Positions 9,552 to 20,835 are shown, counted from the stretch's first letter. The stretch is DNA of 64,000 bases from Pycnococcus provasolii (GCA_049487715.1 CP150549.1:682001-746000), one strand, 5' to 3'. Program-made: numbers and translations. Notes: generated by a model not told the origin, from the letters alone.

Positions 9552-9648
9552 TCTAACCCTAACCCTAACCATAACCCTAACCCGGACCCTAACCCTCTAA
9601 CCCTACCCGATAACCCTAACCCTCTAATCCTAACCCTAACCCTAACCA
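9552..9648 (-). repeat. Degenerate telomere-like tract (CCCTAA)n
   Basis: About 97 nt of CCCTAA units with interruptions such as CCATAA, CCCGGA, CCCTCTAA and CCCGATAA. It ends 73 nt upstream of the DUF3253 start at 9479, in the orientation that reads TTAGGG along that gene's sense strand. Confidence 0.9.
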
Positions 9649-10454
9649 GGAACCCCCAGATGACGGGTCCTGACTGAAGTTCAACGACAAAAACCTCCCT
9701 CTCAGGCTCTCACAGGTCTCCCTCCCCCTCATTCCCTCTCCCAAGTCCCAACCGGTACAACACCGGACCCTGGCCTGCCTGGCCCCTCCTAGAGTAGTAG
9801 GTCCTGGCCTGGGGACCTCTCTGACGAGTCTTCCCCAATTGGGCATTTCTTTCTCATGCAAACTGCAAAGGAGGAAGGGGACATGAGCACCCCCTTCTCC
9901 ACTCTCCTGGGGAGGAAGGTGGGGCCCCGTGGCGAAGCTGAGCAACCTCCCTTTGAGCCGCCACGTTGTGACCTCACTGGGATGAATTTCGCACCCCAGC
10001 TTGACCCCAGATGAATTTACCTTAACAACACCTCCTCCTCTCAACTCCACCAAACCCAGGCTGCCAGGGGTCCCGGGCCTCAGGCTCAGGACCCTTCCCA
10101 GTTCCCAGCTTCCCTCCCCCCGGGGGGGCCTCGGTGCCATCGACGGACGGACAATACCGTTCATTCCCGTCGCGGAAATCCCCCTGGCTGCCTGGGACCC
10201 TTCGTCATTCTCCACTGGTGGTGTCATTCTACTTCTACCGTGGTGACATTTATTAGTGCTCAGTGCACTGTCTGCCGCGCGCTGTTTCTTCTGTCGTTTG
10301 TTTTCGTACTGTACTGTTCATATAACTACGGTACAGTACAGTAGTGAATATAACTTCAGTATATTACAGAATACCCTATAGCACGGCTCTATCGTAGATA
10401 TTATTTCGTTGATATCAATAAGTTGTAGGATTTCCGGAGCCGCCCGTAGGAATC
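9649..10454. other. Intergenic region with GC-rich dispersed-repeat-like sequence
   Basis: No supported gene. The region 9650-10240 is GC-rich, with words such as CCTGGCCTGCCTGG and CCCCTGGCTGCCTGGGACC that recur at 30383-30416 and 52860-52880. This suggests a dispersed repeat. The 203-residue open frame on the minus strand here has no start support and no domain. Inverted repeats TACTGTACTGT/ACAGTACAGTA lie at 10307-10343. Confidence 0.5.
10307..10343. repeat. Perfect 11-nt inverted repeat
   Basis: TACTGTACTGT at 10307-10317 and its exact reverse complement at 10333-10343 flank a 15-nt spacer. It is about 110 nt upstream of the ArfGAP start and belongs to the TGTAC-type palindromes found elsewhere in upstream regions. 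Confidence 0.8.
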
Positions 10455-11447
10455 ATGATGGCACAGACAACAGCAGCACCAGGCGGCTACTACTTCTCGC
10501 ACGCAAGCGTCGCAGCGTTCGCTGGCCTACCCAAGGCGCACAGCATGCCCGCAGTCAACGTCAACCAACAAGACCCGCTCTCGCCGCGCTCCGCGCAGTG
10601 CACGGAGATCGAACAGCTCACGGCGGAACCGGCGAACCGAAGGTGCGCAGACTGCACAGCCGCGACGTCGCCGCCGTGGGCATCCGTCAGCTTCGGCGTG
10701 TTCCTGTGCATCGGGTGCGCGGGAATACACAGGTCGCTCGGTGTGCACGTCAGCAAGGTGAGGAGCCTGACGCTCGACCACCTCACCGAGGGTGAGCTAA
10801 GCGCACTGCGAAGGGGGGGCAACGAAAAAGGAAACGCCTTCTTCGAAGCGTGCCTGCCAGAAGACTTCCAGAGGCCTGTGCCAACGGACCGCACGCGACT
10901 CGTCACCTTCATACGCGCGAAGTACGTCAGCAAGGCGTTCGTCACGCGCAACACCAGGACGCTCACTCCAGGCCACGCGAGACGGTCGGAACGCGTCGGC
11001 GACGGCGACAACAGCAGCACGGAAGGTGGAAGCGGGAGGGTGTCAGCACGCGATGCCAAAATCACGCCGTTCGCCTTCTCGTGGGACGGAGACGAGACTG
11101 CGTCGTCCGCCTCCAACGACGACGACGCGTCAGCCACAGACAAAAAGATGGCGGCGCCGTCCGCACACCGAACGCCGCAGCGTACCAGCACGCCGTTTGC
11201 GGAGAGCGGAGGCGTGCTGCTAACAATGCTCGCGAGCGACGGCGCAACGCTCGAACCACCTCGCGGCGAGCCGTCGCCAAGCTGGTCTCGAGGGCAGTGC
11301 GGCGAGACGAAGTACCCGTACTTGTTTGGTGGCGGTGCGAAGCCTCCCGACGTGCTGTTCTCTCGTCAGGGCCTCTGCGGCGTCGACGTGCTGTCGACAC
11401 TCTACCACTGCATCGGCATGGAGGTGGAGTCGCACCCGAAAGCGTAA
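10455..11447 (+). CDS. ArfGAP-domain protein
   Basis: A 330-residue putative GTPase-activating protein for Arf/Arl small GTPases in vesicle traffic. Residues about 52-160 form the ArfGAP domain. The zinc finger reads CADC, 16 residues, CIGC inside CADCTAATSPPWASVSFGVF and LCIGCAGIHRSLGVHVSKVR. The catalytic arginine is the R of IHRSLG, and WASVSFGVF matches the family's WAS.N.G.F. After the domain comes a Ser/Asp-rich, likely disordered region of 150 residues and a short C-terminal segment ending GMEVESHPKA. There is no PH, ankyrin or BAR domain, so this is a minimal, SMAP- or AGD-like member. The first of two adjacent ATGs (MM) is used. Convergent with the PP2A gene, 143 nt away. Confidence 0.9.
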   Translation: MMAQTTAAPGGYYFSHASVAAFAGLPKAHSMPAVNVNQQDPLSPRSAQCTEIEQLTAEPANRRCADCTAATSPPWASVSFGVFLCIGCAGIHRSLGVHVSKVRSLTLDHLTEGELSALRRGGNEKGNAFFEACLPEDFQRPVPTDRTRLVTFIRAKYVSKAFVTRNTRTLTPGHARRSERVGDGDNSSTEGGSGRVSARDAKITPFAFSWDGDETASSASNDDDASATDKKMAAPSAHRTPQRTSTPFAESGGVLLTMLASDGATLEPPRGEPSPSWSRGQCGETKYPYLFGGGAKPPDVLFSRQGLCGVDVLSTLYHCIGMEVESHPKA

Positions 11448-11512
11448 AGCCTTGTATAAAGCTTTGTAAGTTTTTGTTCTCTTCAGAAACAACGACCAAA
11501 GGGTAGTTACAA

Positions 11513-11536
11513 GGGGGTGGGTGGGTGGGTGGGTGG
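11513..11536 (+). repeat. (GGGT)n tract, potential G-quadruplex
   Basis: GGGGG followed by five GTGGGT-type units in the 143-nt convergent gap between the ArfGAP and PP2A genes. Four or more closely spaced G-runs could fold as a quadruplex on the plus strand. It may assist transcription termination of the ArfGAP gene. Confidence 0.6.
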
Positions 11537-11590
11537 TTATGTCCACCGAATGTCCTGCATTTTTTCCCGGTCCGTCATTCCGCAAGAAAA

Positions 11591-12699
11591 TCACACAAAG
11601 TAATCTGGCGGCGAGCGCTTCACCTTGTTCGCTCCTGCCGCATCAGCACCACCCCGTGGCGGCGCGTGGTCAAACTGCTGAACGGCATGTCCGCAGCTCT
11701 CGTCCACCTCGACGATCGCCGCGAGGTTCCCGCAGCGGTAGCAGTAGTTCGGTGCAGAGAACACGGTCACGACACGGTTGTCGTGCATCCAGTTGAATCC
11801 CTCCATGACCAGCTGGTGCGCCCTTGCGATGAACTGCAGACCATTTGCGTGGTTGAACTGCTCCGTGATGTCCTGCCCAAACGTGTACCCTGCACCTCGC
11901 GGCGAGATTCCCCAACCACACCTGTCCTCTGGGTCACTCCACAAAAGGTCGCAGATAGGACCTTCGTGAGGAACTTCCGTGAAGCGGTCAAGTGCGTTGA
12001 TGTGGTCGATGGTGTCGAGGCTCGGGCTAAGCCCGGCGTGTGGCGTGAAGATCTGGCCCTCCACGCACGCGGCGAGTGGCAGGTAGTCGAAAAGGTTGGT
12101 GATGAACGTCCAAACGCGCGCGGTTCCATATTTCCGCAGGCACTCGTCGTAGAAGCCATAAACCTGTTTTTTTTTTGGTGGTGGTGGTGGTGGTGGGCGG
12201 GGAAGTTAGCGTGTTTGTTTTGTTTTTATTTTTTGCCTGGAGAGAAACATATTCAGGTGTCAAGTGCGCGCGCGCGTGTGTGCGTGCAACAACGCACCTG
12301 CGTGATTTGCCTGGACTCGTGGTTTCCACGGATGATAGTGACGCGGTTTGGCCACCTCACTTTCATGGCGATCACCATGAGCACCGTCTCAACGCTGTAG
12401 TACCCGCGATCGACGTAGTCACCCAAGAAGAGGAAGTTGGTTTCCGGCGCCTTTCCTGCGACGTTGAAGAGTTCGAGCAGGTCGTGGAACTGTCCGTGCA
12501 CGTCTCCGACAATGGTGACAGGGCACGACACGGGTTGTACGTTTTTCTCCCTTTCGAGGATTTCCTTGCATTTTTCGCACAGCTCCTTCACTTCCTGCTC
12601 CGGGAGTGGCTTGATCTCCGTGAGCGTATCGATTTGCCTCGTGAGCGATTCGATGTCAGACGCGGACAGCTCCAGGGATGCACCTCGTGCGCCGCCCAT
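11591..12699 (-). CDS. Serine/threonine protein phosphatase 2A catalytic subunit (one intron)
   Basis: Coding segments are complement(12298..12699) and complement(11591..12163), joined across a 134-nt intron at 12164..12297 (GTGCGT...ACAG), giving 324 residues. All PPP-family metal and catalytic motifs are present: [51 protein letters not shown] and [12 protein letters not shown]. The near-identity of [20 protein letters not shown] points to PP2Ac rather than PP4 or PP6. Two oddities: the tail is longer than usual (a Gly/Ala-rich insert), and it ends PPDYFV, whereas PP2Ac classically ends PDYFL, whose Leu is carboxymethylated. The start ATG gives [19 protein letters not shown], which aligns with the family's N-terminal helix. 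It is divergent from the WW protein at 13469. Confidence 0.95.
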
Positions 12700-13468
12700 T
12701 TTGATTTTGATTTTATATAAAAAAAAATAGAGAGAAGAGAGAGAGAGAAGAAGAGGGAAGTCAAGGTAAGATTGACTTGAACGACTCAGGACCTCTCTTT
12801 TCAAATGACGACTTAAGCCACAAGAAAGAAACCAAAGAAGACGGTGTAGACTAAGACTTATAGCCTACTATCGTAGTAAGGACCGAAAGAAGCAAACAAA
12901 CCAAAAGCACCAGAGAGCAGAGATTCCGGTACACCTGTATTCAAAGAGCTCCGGAGAGTGTCTTCGAGCCAGTACTGACTGCGTGGGAAGAGAGCTGAGG
13001 GGTGGAAATGGAAATGGCGCTATTCTGACGTCTCCCGAGCCCGGGAGAAGTCTCCTTCTCCCGCGGGGGAGGGGCGGAAGAGAAGAGAAGAGCGCGCCAA
13101 GTAGCCCTTGGAGACAAAGAGGGAGGCTCAAAACCTCCCCAAAGAGGACCAAAACGCCTACCTTAGAGGTCTTCGAGCAACAGGGGTCCCTCATTATTCT
13201 GTCCTCCGGAAAAGTTTACCGTTGAAATTCACAGGGGTCGGGTCGGGGGCGTGGTGGGGCCGTGGGGGGCGCTGGTGGGAGAAAACCCGAAACCCTAACC
13301 ATGTATGACAGGGAAGAATCCCATTAGGGTTAGGGTTAGGTTGGCCGCCCTGCTCCGTCTTGGCCTGCTTGGGGGCCTGGGTTTCAAGCAGTCTGGAGAA
13401 TCCCTTCCCCTATTTTCCTTCTTTTCGCGCGATCAAAAGCCGGATCCGTGGCGTCATTCTCGTCTCCC
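12700..13468. other. Divergent intergenic region, 769 nt
   Basis: Upstream of both PP2Ac and the large WW gene. It contains an AG-rich tract at 12720-12760, a GC-rich segment with CCCGAGCCCGGGAGAAG near 13030, and telomere-like words at 13292-13342. No gene is seen. Confidence 0.5.
13323..13342 (+). repeat. Telomere-like repeat upstream of the large WW gene
   Basis: ATTAGGGTTAGGGTTAGG-type tract ending 127 nt before the start at 13469. A reverse-oriented ACCCTAACC lies 25 nt before it (13292-13300), making a head-to-head pair. Confidence 0.8.
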
Positions 13469-16400
13469 ATGAGGTCTCTCGTGAGTGAGAGCAGCAGCAG
13501 CAGCAGCACTCCTGCAGGCACTCCTGGAGCATCTGCGTCATCGATGATGTCTGCACCATGTGAGATACCTGAAGAAGGTTCCGATCCTTCAGGACCTTCT
13601 TCAGGAGTTGCAAAAGGACACCTGCTCTCGTCTTCCTCCTCTCGAGATGATGATAATAAGATTACGCGGCATAATAGGAGGAGGAGTCCTTCTAGGAATC
13701 TTTCTAGGAGGACTCATAGATCTTCACCTTTTTCATCTTTTTCTTCATACTACTCTGGTGGTCGTTCATCTCTCCTTTTTTCGGCGGCGGCGGCGGCGGC
13801 TGTCTCGTGCTCGTCAATTGCGTTTGTACTGATATCTGCACCAACTTCGATCGAAGCACGCGCCTTCTCATCTCCATCTTCGTCAAACCAGAACCATGCT
13901 AAAATCATGACACTTCACCCGCTACGAGGAGGTGCGGAACTCACCGTCGAAAACGGCATGCCCACGAACGTACGCCTGCTCAACCCAGACGCACCCGAAG
14001 ACGCCGCCACGCTCGAAAACTGCCACCACACTGTCAGTGACAAGGACATTCTGCAGCCTTTCGTACAAGCGCTGAGAGATCCCACCGTGTCCGTCGCAAG
14101 AGCCACGAAAACCGTCTTCGAGGCGGAGGAAGTCGAGCCGTTCGAACACGTGTACTTTGGAGGCGCGAAGATCGGCGTCACGACTGTCTACATCTGCTAC
14201 GGCTCCAACCAAGGCAACGACGGCGACAACAACGCAAGCGCAGATGCCAACCAACAAGCCGTTGCTGACGAGGACGCGGCTTCGAGAAAGCACCTCGAAG
14301 AGCTCGCGGCGGAGCTGCTAAAGGAGAGTGACGGGGGAAGCACAGAGCATAACTTTGACCCGGAAATCGACGATGACGACCAACACCAAGTGCAATCCAA
14401 AGGGACAGCACAGTCGTCGACGCCGAGTGGCGAAGCCGAACCCGAAGCCGCAACGCCTGTTGACGCCGCGGCGAATCTTCTGCTCGAGGCTGCGAAGGAG
14501 GAGGAGCGCTTAAAGCAGGAGGAGGAGGAGGCTGCGGCGGCAGCGGCACAGGCTGCGGCGGCCCAGCCTGCCCAACCTGAGAGTCGAAAAGCTCCTTGGG
14601 AACGACGATCACATCACGACCATGTTCCCGTCGCCGCCGCATCGCGAGAAGACGACCCCTTCGGAGATGGCCCGATGAGTGCAAAGCTCAGTGCACAAGA
14701 GCTTCCCACAGAAGGACAAGCGAACAGCGAGCCGGTTCAAAGGGAGGAGCCAGAACAGACAAAGCCTGCCACAAATGATGTTGAAGAGTCTCCTGCCACG
14801 GCTGACGAGCCGGCTTCTCAGCCTGCTGCTGCAGTCACGGAGGAGACGCTGCCATCGCCACAACAGGAGGAGGAGAAGGCTCCTGCCACGGCTGACGAGC
14901 CGGCTTCTCAGCCTGCTGCTGCAGTCACGGAGGAGACGCTGCCATCGCCACAACAGGAGGAGGAGAAGGCTCCTGCCACGGCTGACGAGTCGGCTTCTCA
15001 GCCTGCTGCTGCAGTCACGGAGGAGACGCAGACGCTACCGCCACAGGAGCAGCAGGAACAGCACGAGCAAGAGCAAGAGCAAGAGCAGCCTCCTGCACCT
15101 GAGGCTGAGCAGCAGCCCGAAGCGACGAACGAGCCAGCTCCTCAGCCTGCTGCTGCTGTCACGGAGGAGACGCAGACGCCATCGCCACAGGAGCAGCAGC
15201 AGCAGCAAGCAGCACGAGCAAGAGCAGCCTCCAGCACCTGAGGCTGAGCAGCAGCCCGAAGCGACGAACGAGCCGGCTCCTCAGCCTGCTGCTGCAGTCA
15301 CGGAGGAGACGCAGACGCCACCGCCACAGGAGCAGGAGCAGCCTCCTGTCACGGCACCGGAGAAGGAGGAGCCACCGCCACCACCACAGCAGGAGCAGCA
15401 GCAGCAAGAATCGCCTCCTGCCAAATCGGATGAGGAGCAGCCTCCTCCCTCGGCAAGCGAGATCGAGGAGGAGGAGGAGGAGGAGGAGGAGGAAGAAGAG
15501 GAAGAGGAGGATGGGATGGATGGAAGTTTCGAGCCGAATCGCGAATGGAATATGAAGGTAGACATGGGAGAATCGATCACTCCAAAAAGTATGACCCAAG
15601 TGCCGCAGAGCGATGTACGCCGACGCGCAATGCTCGAGGCTGTCGAGATTAGCCGCGAGCAGGCTGAGAAGCGCGAGGCGCTTCGACAGAAGAATGAGGC
15701 GGAATTACGGGAACTCGAGGAGGAAGCGAAGCTCGTTGAAGAGGAGGCGATGCGCGCCGAAGAGGAGAGGCAAGCGCTCTTGAACCCGAAACCTACCGAG
15801 GAGACGGCGGGTGCGAATGCAAATGGGAATTCGGCAGGTGAGCAGTCGGCTTCTGGCGTAGATGCAGGTGCTTCCGAGGCTTCGCAGTCAGAGGTGAGCA
15901 CCGAAACTGCTACCGCAGTTGGCGCAGTCCCTGAGGAATCTGAGTCGCCCACTTTGGAAGGCGACGCTGCGCCTGAGATGAAGGACAGCGAGCCTCCGAG
16001 GACGGAAGACATGTTTGCCGCTGCTCCCGAAACAGCACAAAATCCTCCTGAAAGTGGTGCTGCAGATAGTACTGTCGAAACCACGGAAGCAATGCCATCC
16101 GAACCGGCTGCCGAGGGAATGGCAGATCCAATGCCAACTACAACAGAAGCTTCTCACCATCCCGAACCAATTCCTACACCAGAGTCGCCCGCGGCACCCA
16201 CAACGAACAATGAAGAGGTGGCGGCATCACCCGCTACGGACGCTCAAGTGGCGCCGGAGATTCCCTTGGTGCATGCCGACGAATTGCTTGACAAGCCTGC
16301 CGAACACCCACCGGCACAGGACGTTGCAGCGGCCACCGAACCACCCGAAATCAACAAAGCTGCGTCGGGTGATGCTGCGGCTGCGGCTGCAGCAGTAGCC

Positions 16401-19223
16401 GAGCAAGAGAAGCAGAAGCGTGACCTGGACGAGGAGGAAGAGGAGCGTCTCGAACGCGAGCTTGCTGAGAAGGCGCGCGCGGAAGAGGAGGCTGCAGAAG
16501 CGAAAGCTGCTGCAGCAGCTGCAGCGGCAGAAGAGGAGACCAGAAAGGCGGAAGAGCAGGCCAAGATTGCTAAAGAGGAGGAGGAACGCAAACGTGCTGA
16601 AGAGGAGGCGCGAATCCGTGAGCAGGAGGAGGAAGAGAGGAGGAAAGCGGAACAAGCTGCTTTGGAAGCGGAGGCTGCCGCGATGGATGAGAAACCGCCA
16701 CTGCCGCCGGACTGGACAGAAGTGCCGCTTAGCACACCGATGAATATCTATGGCCACACATACACGGAGTACTATCACAACAGCCGAACTGGTGCAACGC
16801 AGTGGGACCGTCCAAATGCACCCGCTCGAAGAGAGGAGGGCGCGGAGTCCGTCTCGACGGACGCACAGCAGAAGGGAGATTCTGAACCTGTACCAGAGGA
16901 GGCTGCGACCCAAGAGCAGGCATCATCGGTTACAGCTGACTCTTCGGCGACAGCGCCGCCATTGCAATCCACGGAGACGATTACGACGGAACCTCCGTCC
17001 TCGGCGTCACCTGAGACTGGGGAAGTCGGGGAAGTGGTGCAGCAGATATCAACGGAGACCACCGAGGCACTCACCACGGAGCCGCCACCGTCAACGACGG
17101 CACCACCAGGTTCGTCAGAGCCAGTGGCTGACCCGGCGCCGACGGAACCGGTGCCGACGGAATCGGTGCCGACGGAATCGGTGCCGACGGAACCGGTGCC
17201 GACGGAACCGGTGCCGACAGAACCGGTGCCGACGGAACCAGATGGTTCCAAGGAGCAGCAGGAGTCTGGGGCATCGGAACCAGAGGAGAGGAACATGGCA
17301 GCTACGGAAACGTTAACAACAACTGAAATACCGTCAAAGACGCAAGACGAGGTTGTTGACGAGGCGGAGAAGAATGAATCCTCTCAAGAGAAAGGCGTTG
17401 ATGCAACCGGCTCCGTTAGTGATGCTCAAGGTGACGTGGTGCCGTCTGATTCCGTTGTCTTCGACGAGACGGCCAAAGCGGCGGAAGTTTCTGGGTCAAA
17501 TCAAGCTGGTGATGAAGCATACGACGCATACTACGCAGAGTCATTGCAGGCTAACGAGCCACAAGCTAACGAGCCTCCGTCGTCATCGGAGAATGCCGAG
17601 GTACCATCAGAACCGCAAGGTGGCCAGACAACTCAGTCCACGCATGCTGACAAGCGTCATCCGTGCGCATGCGTTCCATACTGGAGCTGCGCACCACCGA
17701 GCATGCTTCTTCACGGCCCGCCGAAAACGGGTGCAAAGGCTTTGCCACCGTTCCCGGCATTTTGCTCTCGACCTCCGCCCCCTGCGCCAGATGCGGAGAG
17801 CCCCTGCGTGCTCCCCTTATCTCCCGTGTCTGGATTTGCGGGCATGCCTTCTACGACAGCCTGCGTGATCCTACAAGCTGTGGCGTCAGCCGCGCGCGGA
17901 GCTTCCTCAGCCACCGTCGGCGATTCACCGCCTCCACTGGGCGTCTCAGCTCTTGGCCCGTTCCAGCCAATCCTGGTGAGCTTCCTTGCGATGGCAGCGT
18001 GGCGCCTTCTCATTGGCGCGCTGCGGTCGGACAAAGATTTTGCCGACGCGCTGACGCCAGCAAAGCAAGTTGGCGGCGCGGCGACTGTCACTCCATCCGG
18101 GCGTGACACCGGCAACGTGCCGATGACAGCTCACCCTATGGCAACGCTTCACCGAAGAGAACGAGGCGGTGCGCCCGCTCTTGTTCCTCAACCCAACTTC
18201 GCACCCACGACGATGGATCAGCAGCAGCAGCCGAGCGCACAGCCGCCGATGATCCCGATGATGCCGACGGCTGATACTGGAGCGTCAGGTGTGCCATCCA
18301 TACCCATGGGCTTGCCCAATAGCCCAAGCGGCATGCTGGACAAGATTGCCGCCGCGGGTGGATCGGCCTCTGCCAGCCCCACAGCAAAAGAGGCGGAGCT
18401 GCGACGCAGAGGTCTTGCCGGCAATGCCGGCTTCGGTCATGCCACGGCCAGCGCCGATGCACCGTACGCGCCGGAGGAGATCGCGACAGCCGATACCACG
18501 GCTGCGTCATCTGACGCAGCATCGTGGGCCATGGATAGCGGCGGATTCGACGCCGGCGGTGCGTCATCCACCCCCATGGTTCCGTCGGATCTCCATGCCG
18601 CGGCTCTTGCAGCAGCAGGTCGCGCGGAGCGAGCTCGCGTTGCTTGCTGGGACGAGGCTGTGCAGCTGCATTGGCACGTTGCTTGGCAGACGGCTAAGGT
18701 GGAGGCTGAGTCTGCAGAAACTCCCGTCGCGCCCGTCCCTCCGTCGGAGGAGGAGGTTCGCACGAGCGCGGAGTCGACGTACTACACCGTGCTTGCCGAG
18801 GGCAAGGTGGACGAGGCTCGCGCTGGTTTAGTGGCGACTTGCGGCTGGTCGGAGGAGGAGGCGTCGTCTTTCATGTCTCAGTATTCTGCGGCATTCGCTT
18901 CGTTCCTCGCCGCATTGACGGGCGAGGCGGATATGAGCACCGGTGGCGCGTCGCTCGGTGGCGGAGGAGCGGCGTCGTCTCACCCTGCGATGGCTCTGGC
19001 GGTGGCGGAGGATGCGCTGTCTGGTCTTGAGTCGCGTCTCGTTCGTGCAGGCGTGGATTCGATGGACGGCGAGGAGGGTCGTCCTCACGCTGGCCGTGTG
19101 ATGCGCCTGCTTCACCTCGGCGAGTCTGCGGCGTCGCTGTACAAGGCTGCGGACGCCGCGGCGAAGGCGGTGGAGTTGCACACGAACCCTGCGTCGGGTG
19201 AGTACGTGTCGGCGCCTTCATAG
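13469..19223 (+). CDS. Giant low-complexity WW-domain protein, reading frame broken near 15209
   Basis: Frame A runs from ATG 13469 to TGA 15239-15241. Frame B, open to TAG 19221-19223, takes over. The shift is placed at about 15209 because frame B there continues the same repeat text (EQEQPPAPEAEQQPEA) that frame A shows about 130 nt earlier. Joined, the protein is about 1,900 residues. Its order is a Ser/Arg leader with a hydrophobic AAAAVSCSSIAFVLISA segment (residues about 105-125), a globular region starting HPLRGGAELTV, Ala/Glu/Gln repeats, a charged coiled coil, one WW domain (LPPDWTEVPLS, then EYYHNSRTGATQWDRP at about 16700-16820), PTEPV repeats, and an Ala-rich C-terminal region with two helical segments. 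Function is unknown; WW domains bind Pro-rich ligands. The break is most simply an indel in a CAG/CAA tract. Confidence 0.65.
14780..15300 (+). repeat. Coding tandem repeats, 90-nt unit plus shorter variants
   Basis: Three near-identical 90-nt units begin at about 14790, 14880 and 14970. They encode a 30-residue repeat containing PATADEPASQPAAAVTEET. Related PQPAAAVTEETQTP units follow to 15300. The frame break of the host gene lies inside this repeat zone. Confidence 0.9.
17145..17245 (+). repeat. 15-nt coding tandem repeat (PTEPV/PTESV)
   Basis: About seven copies of CCGACGGAACCGGTG and close variants, encoding PTEPV or PTESV. It lies in frame within the large WW protein. Confidence 0.9.
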
Positions 19224-20300
19224 ACTTAGATGTAACGAATATATAGTATTGTTGTTGTTCATTCAAATTCAAACAAATACAGTGCCCGTGGGCGTGGGGT
19301 TGCTTACAGCGATCGGACCGGACTATTCCCGGCCAGCCCCCTTTTCAAATATATGGCAAGATGGCGCTTGTTTATTTCTCAGAACTCCTAAGGGAACTTT
19401 AGATCTTCCGCTTGCGCTTGTTGTCTGTCGTCGCATGAACATCGTCATCGTCATCGTCATCGTCATCGTGCTTGTCCAACCCTGGTCGAGACAAACAGGA
19501 TACGTCGTAGGTGTAGAATGCATGAGTGGTAGGGGAAGAGGTCCCGGCCCGGGGGACCTCTTGCAAGACCGACCTCGTCCGGGACCCACCTCTTCGTCTT
19601 AAGAGGTCCCCCGCGGACAGCCGGACTTCGGAATTCAATACTCTTTGCACGAACACTCTACAGTCATTTGTTCTCAGTTGGCCTGACTTTTGAGGCTCTT
19701 CATTAAAATAACTTTTGCAAATCGTCGAACTTTTTTGGTCGGCCTTCCCCACCGGCCCTCAATGCCGCATTTTTGCGACCAAACTCTCCCGTTCACCAAC
19801 CTTTTGCCTTCCCGAATCAAGGTTGCCATCGGCCACGAGTTCAAGCCCACCGACCAAAGTCTCCCCTCAAGCTCGACGATTTTCCTCCGCCAAAAACTGC
19901 ATTACCCTAGGCCATCGAGGACAACCATCCGTAGCTAAGGGGGAGCTCTGCCCAGACGTCTCAAGGCTGTCTGAAGTGGGAAGAACAATAACAGGCACAG
20001 CCCCAACATCAGGGACTGCCAGGTGGAGGCTTCTTAGTCTAAGGCCCGGCGGCCGGCGTTCCTTTCGAGCTTTATCGTAGAGCTGTCTCGGTGTCTGTCA
20101 GTTGTTTGTGACACCTCTGCTCTATAGTGTTCTCCACCACCCTGTTCTCCGGACCCGCGGCCTTTGTTTTCCCATCAACATCAATCTCCCAAGGTCATTC
20201 TCAACTTCTCCCATCATAGTCTTATCATATCATATCTCCCTATATCGTTCTCATCAGTGCTATAGTGCTATTATCAGTGTGCTGACATATTACTAGTCAC
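19224..20300. other. Intergenic region, 1077 nt
   Basis: Lies between two plus-strand genes. It holds (GTCATC)n at 19441-19470 and a snap-back segment at 19531-19610 in which AGAGGTCCC occurs twice and its complement GGGACCTCT once. Several short open frames show no start or domain support. I see no RNA gene. Confidence 0.5.
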
Positions 20301-20669
20301 ATGTCTTCGTTCTCGCACCCGTCCCTCGTGAGCCACCAGTCGTCGCGATTCAACCGACGTAACTCCAAGGAACGCATCTTTGGAAAAGTCGTTTCGCTCG
20401 ACGCGTTCGCCAAGGCGTTCGCAAACGTGTGGAAAGCACGTGCGAACTTCAAGGGACAGGGACAGGCCAACGCGACAACGCGTAAAACACGTAAAACGCT
20501 CAAACCTGTCAAGTCGCGCAAGAACATCCTCGCGGATGAAGGAAGCGCTCACGGGGGTAAGACGTTCCACCACATGGACAGCCTCAGCCTCAAGAAGTAC
20601 GACGCCATGCGAAGCTCGATGACACGGGGAAAGGGACGGCCTGTCGGCGTCGCCATCGCGTGCCTGTGA
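20301..20669 (+). CDS. Small basic protein of unknown function
   Basis: A 122-residue open frame starting at ATG 20301. It is Lys/Arg/Ser-rich with a helical, moderately hydrophobic core (KVVSLDAFAKAFANVWKARA), a very basic middle (RKTRKTLKPVKSRKNI) and a C-terminal GKGRPVGVAIACL. I do not recognise it. It could be a small nuclear, ribosomal-associated or organellar protein. Convergent with LZTFL1 with a 166-nt gap. A 178-residue antisense frame covers the same bases but starts from a non-ATG region and looks like a shadow. Confidence 0.5.
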   Translation: MSSFSHPSLVSHQSSRFNRRNSKERIFGKVVSLDAFAKAFANVWKARANFKGQGQANATTRKTRKTLKPVKSRKNILADEGSAHGGKTFHHMDSLSLKKYDAMRSSMTRGKGRPVGVAIACL

Positions 20670-20835
20670 ACGCAGCTCAAACAAAGGATGGAGGAAACCA
20701 AAACCGCACTTTTCAACGCCGTTTTTATTTTGGGTTGGTTTAGTAGGTGTGAAGTGGGTTCCCAAACAACCGCCCCGTTTTTGTAAATCAATGAAGAGAA
20801 AACCACTCACTTAAGGTGCCACGGCTACACCAACC

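Noticed and set aside
9616-10227. 203-residue minus-strand frame
   Set aside because: Begins in telomere-like repeats and is Gly/Arg-rich with no domain; it lies in repeat-like DNA.
14679-15210. Arg/Leu/Ser-rich start of the long second frame in the WW gene
   Set aside because: This part is the out-of-frame reading of the Ala/Glu repeats; only the portion after about 15209 is real.
20274-20810. 178-residue minus-strand frame opposite the small basic protein
   Set aside because: It runs through AT-rich 3' sequence and a likely non-coding end; the plus frame starts at ATG and has coherent composition.
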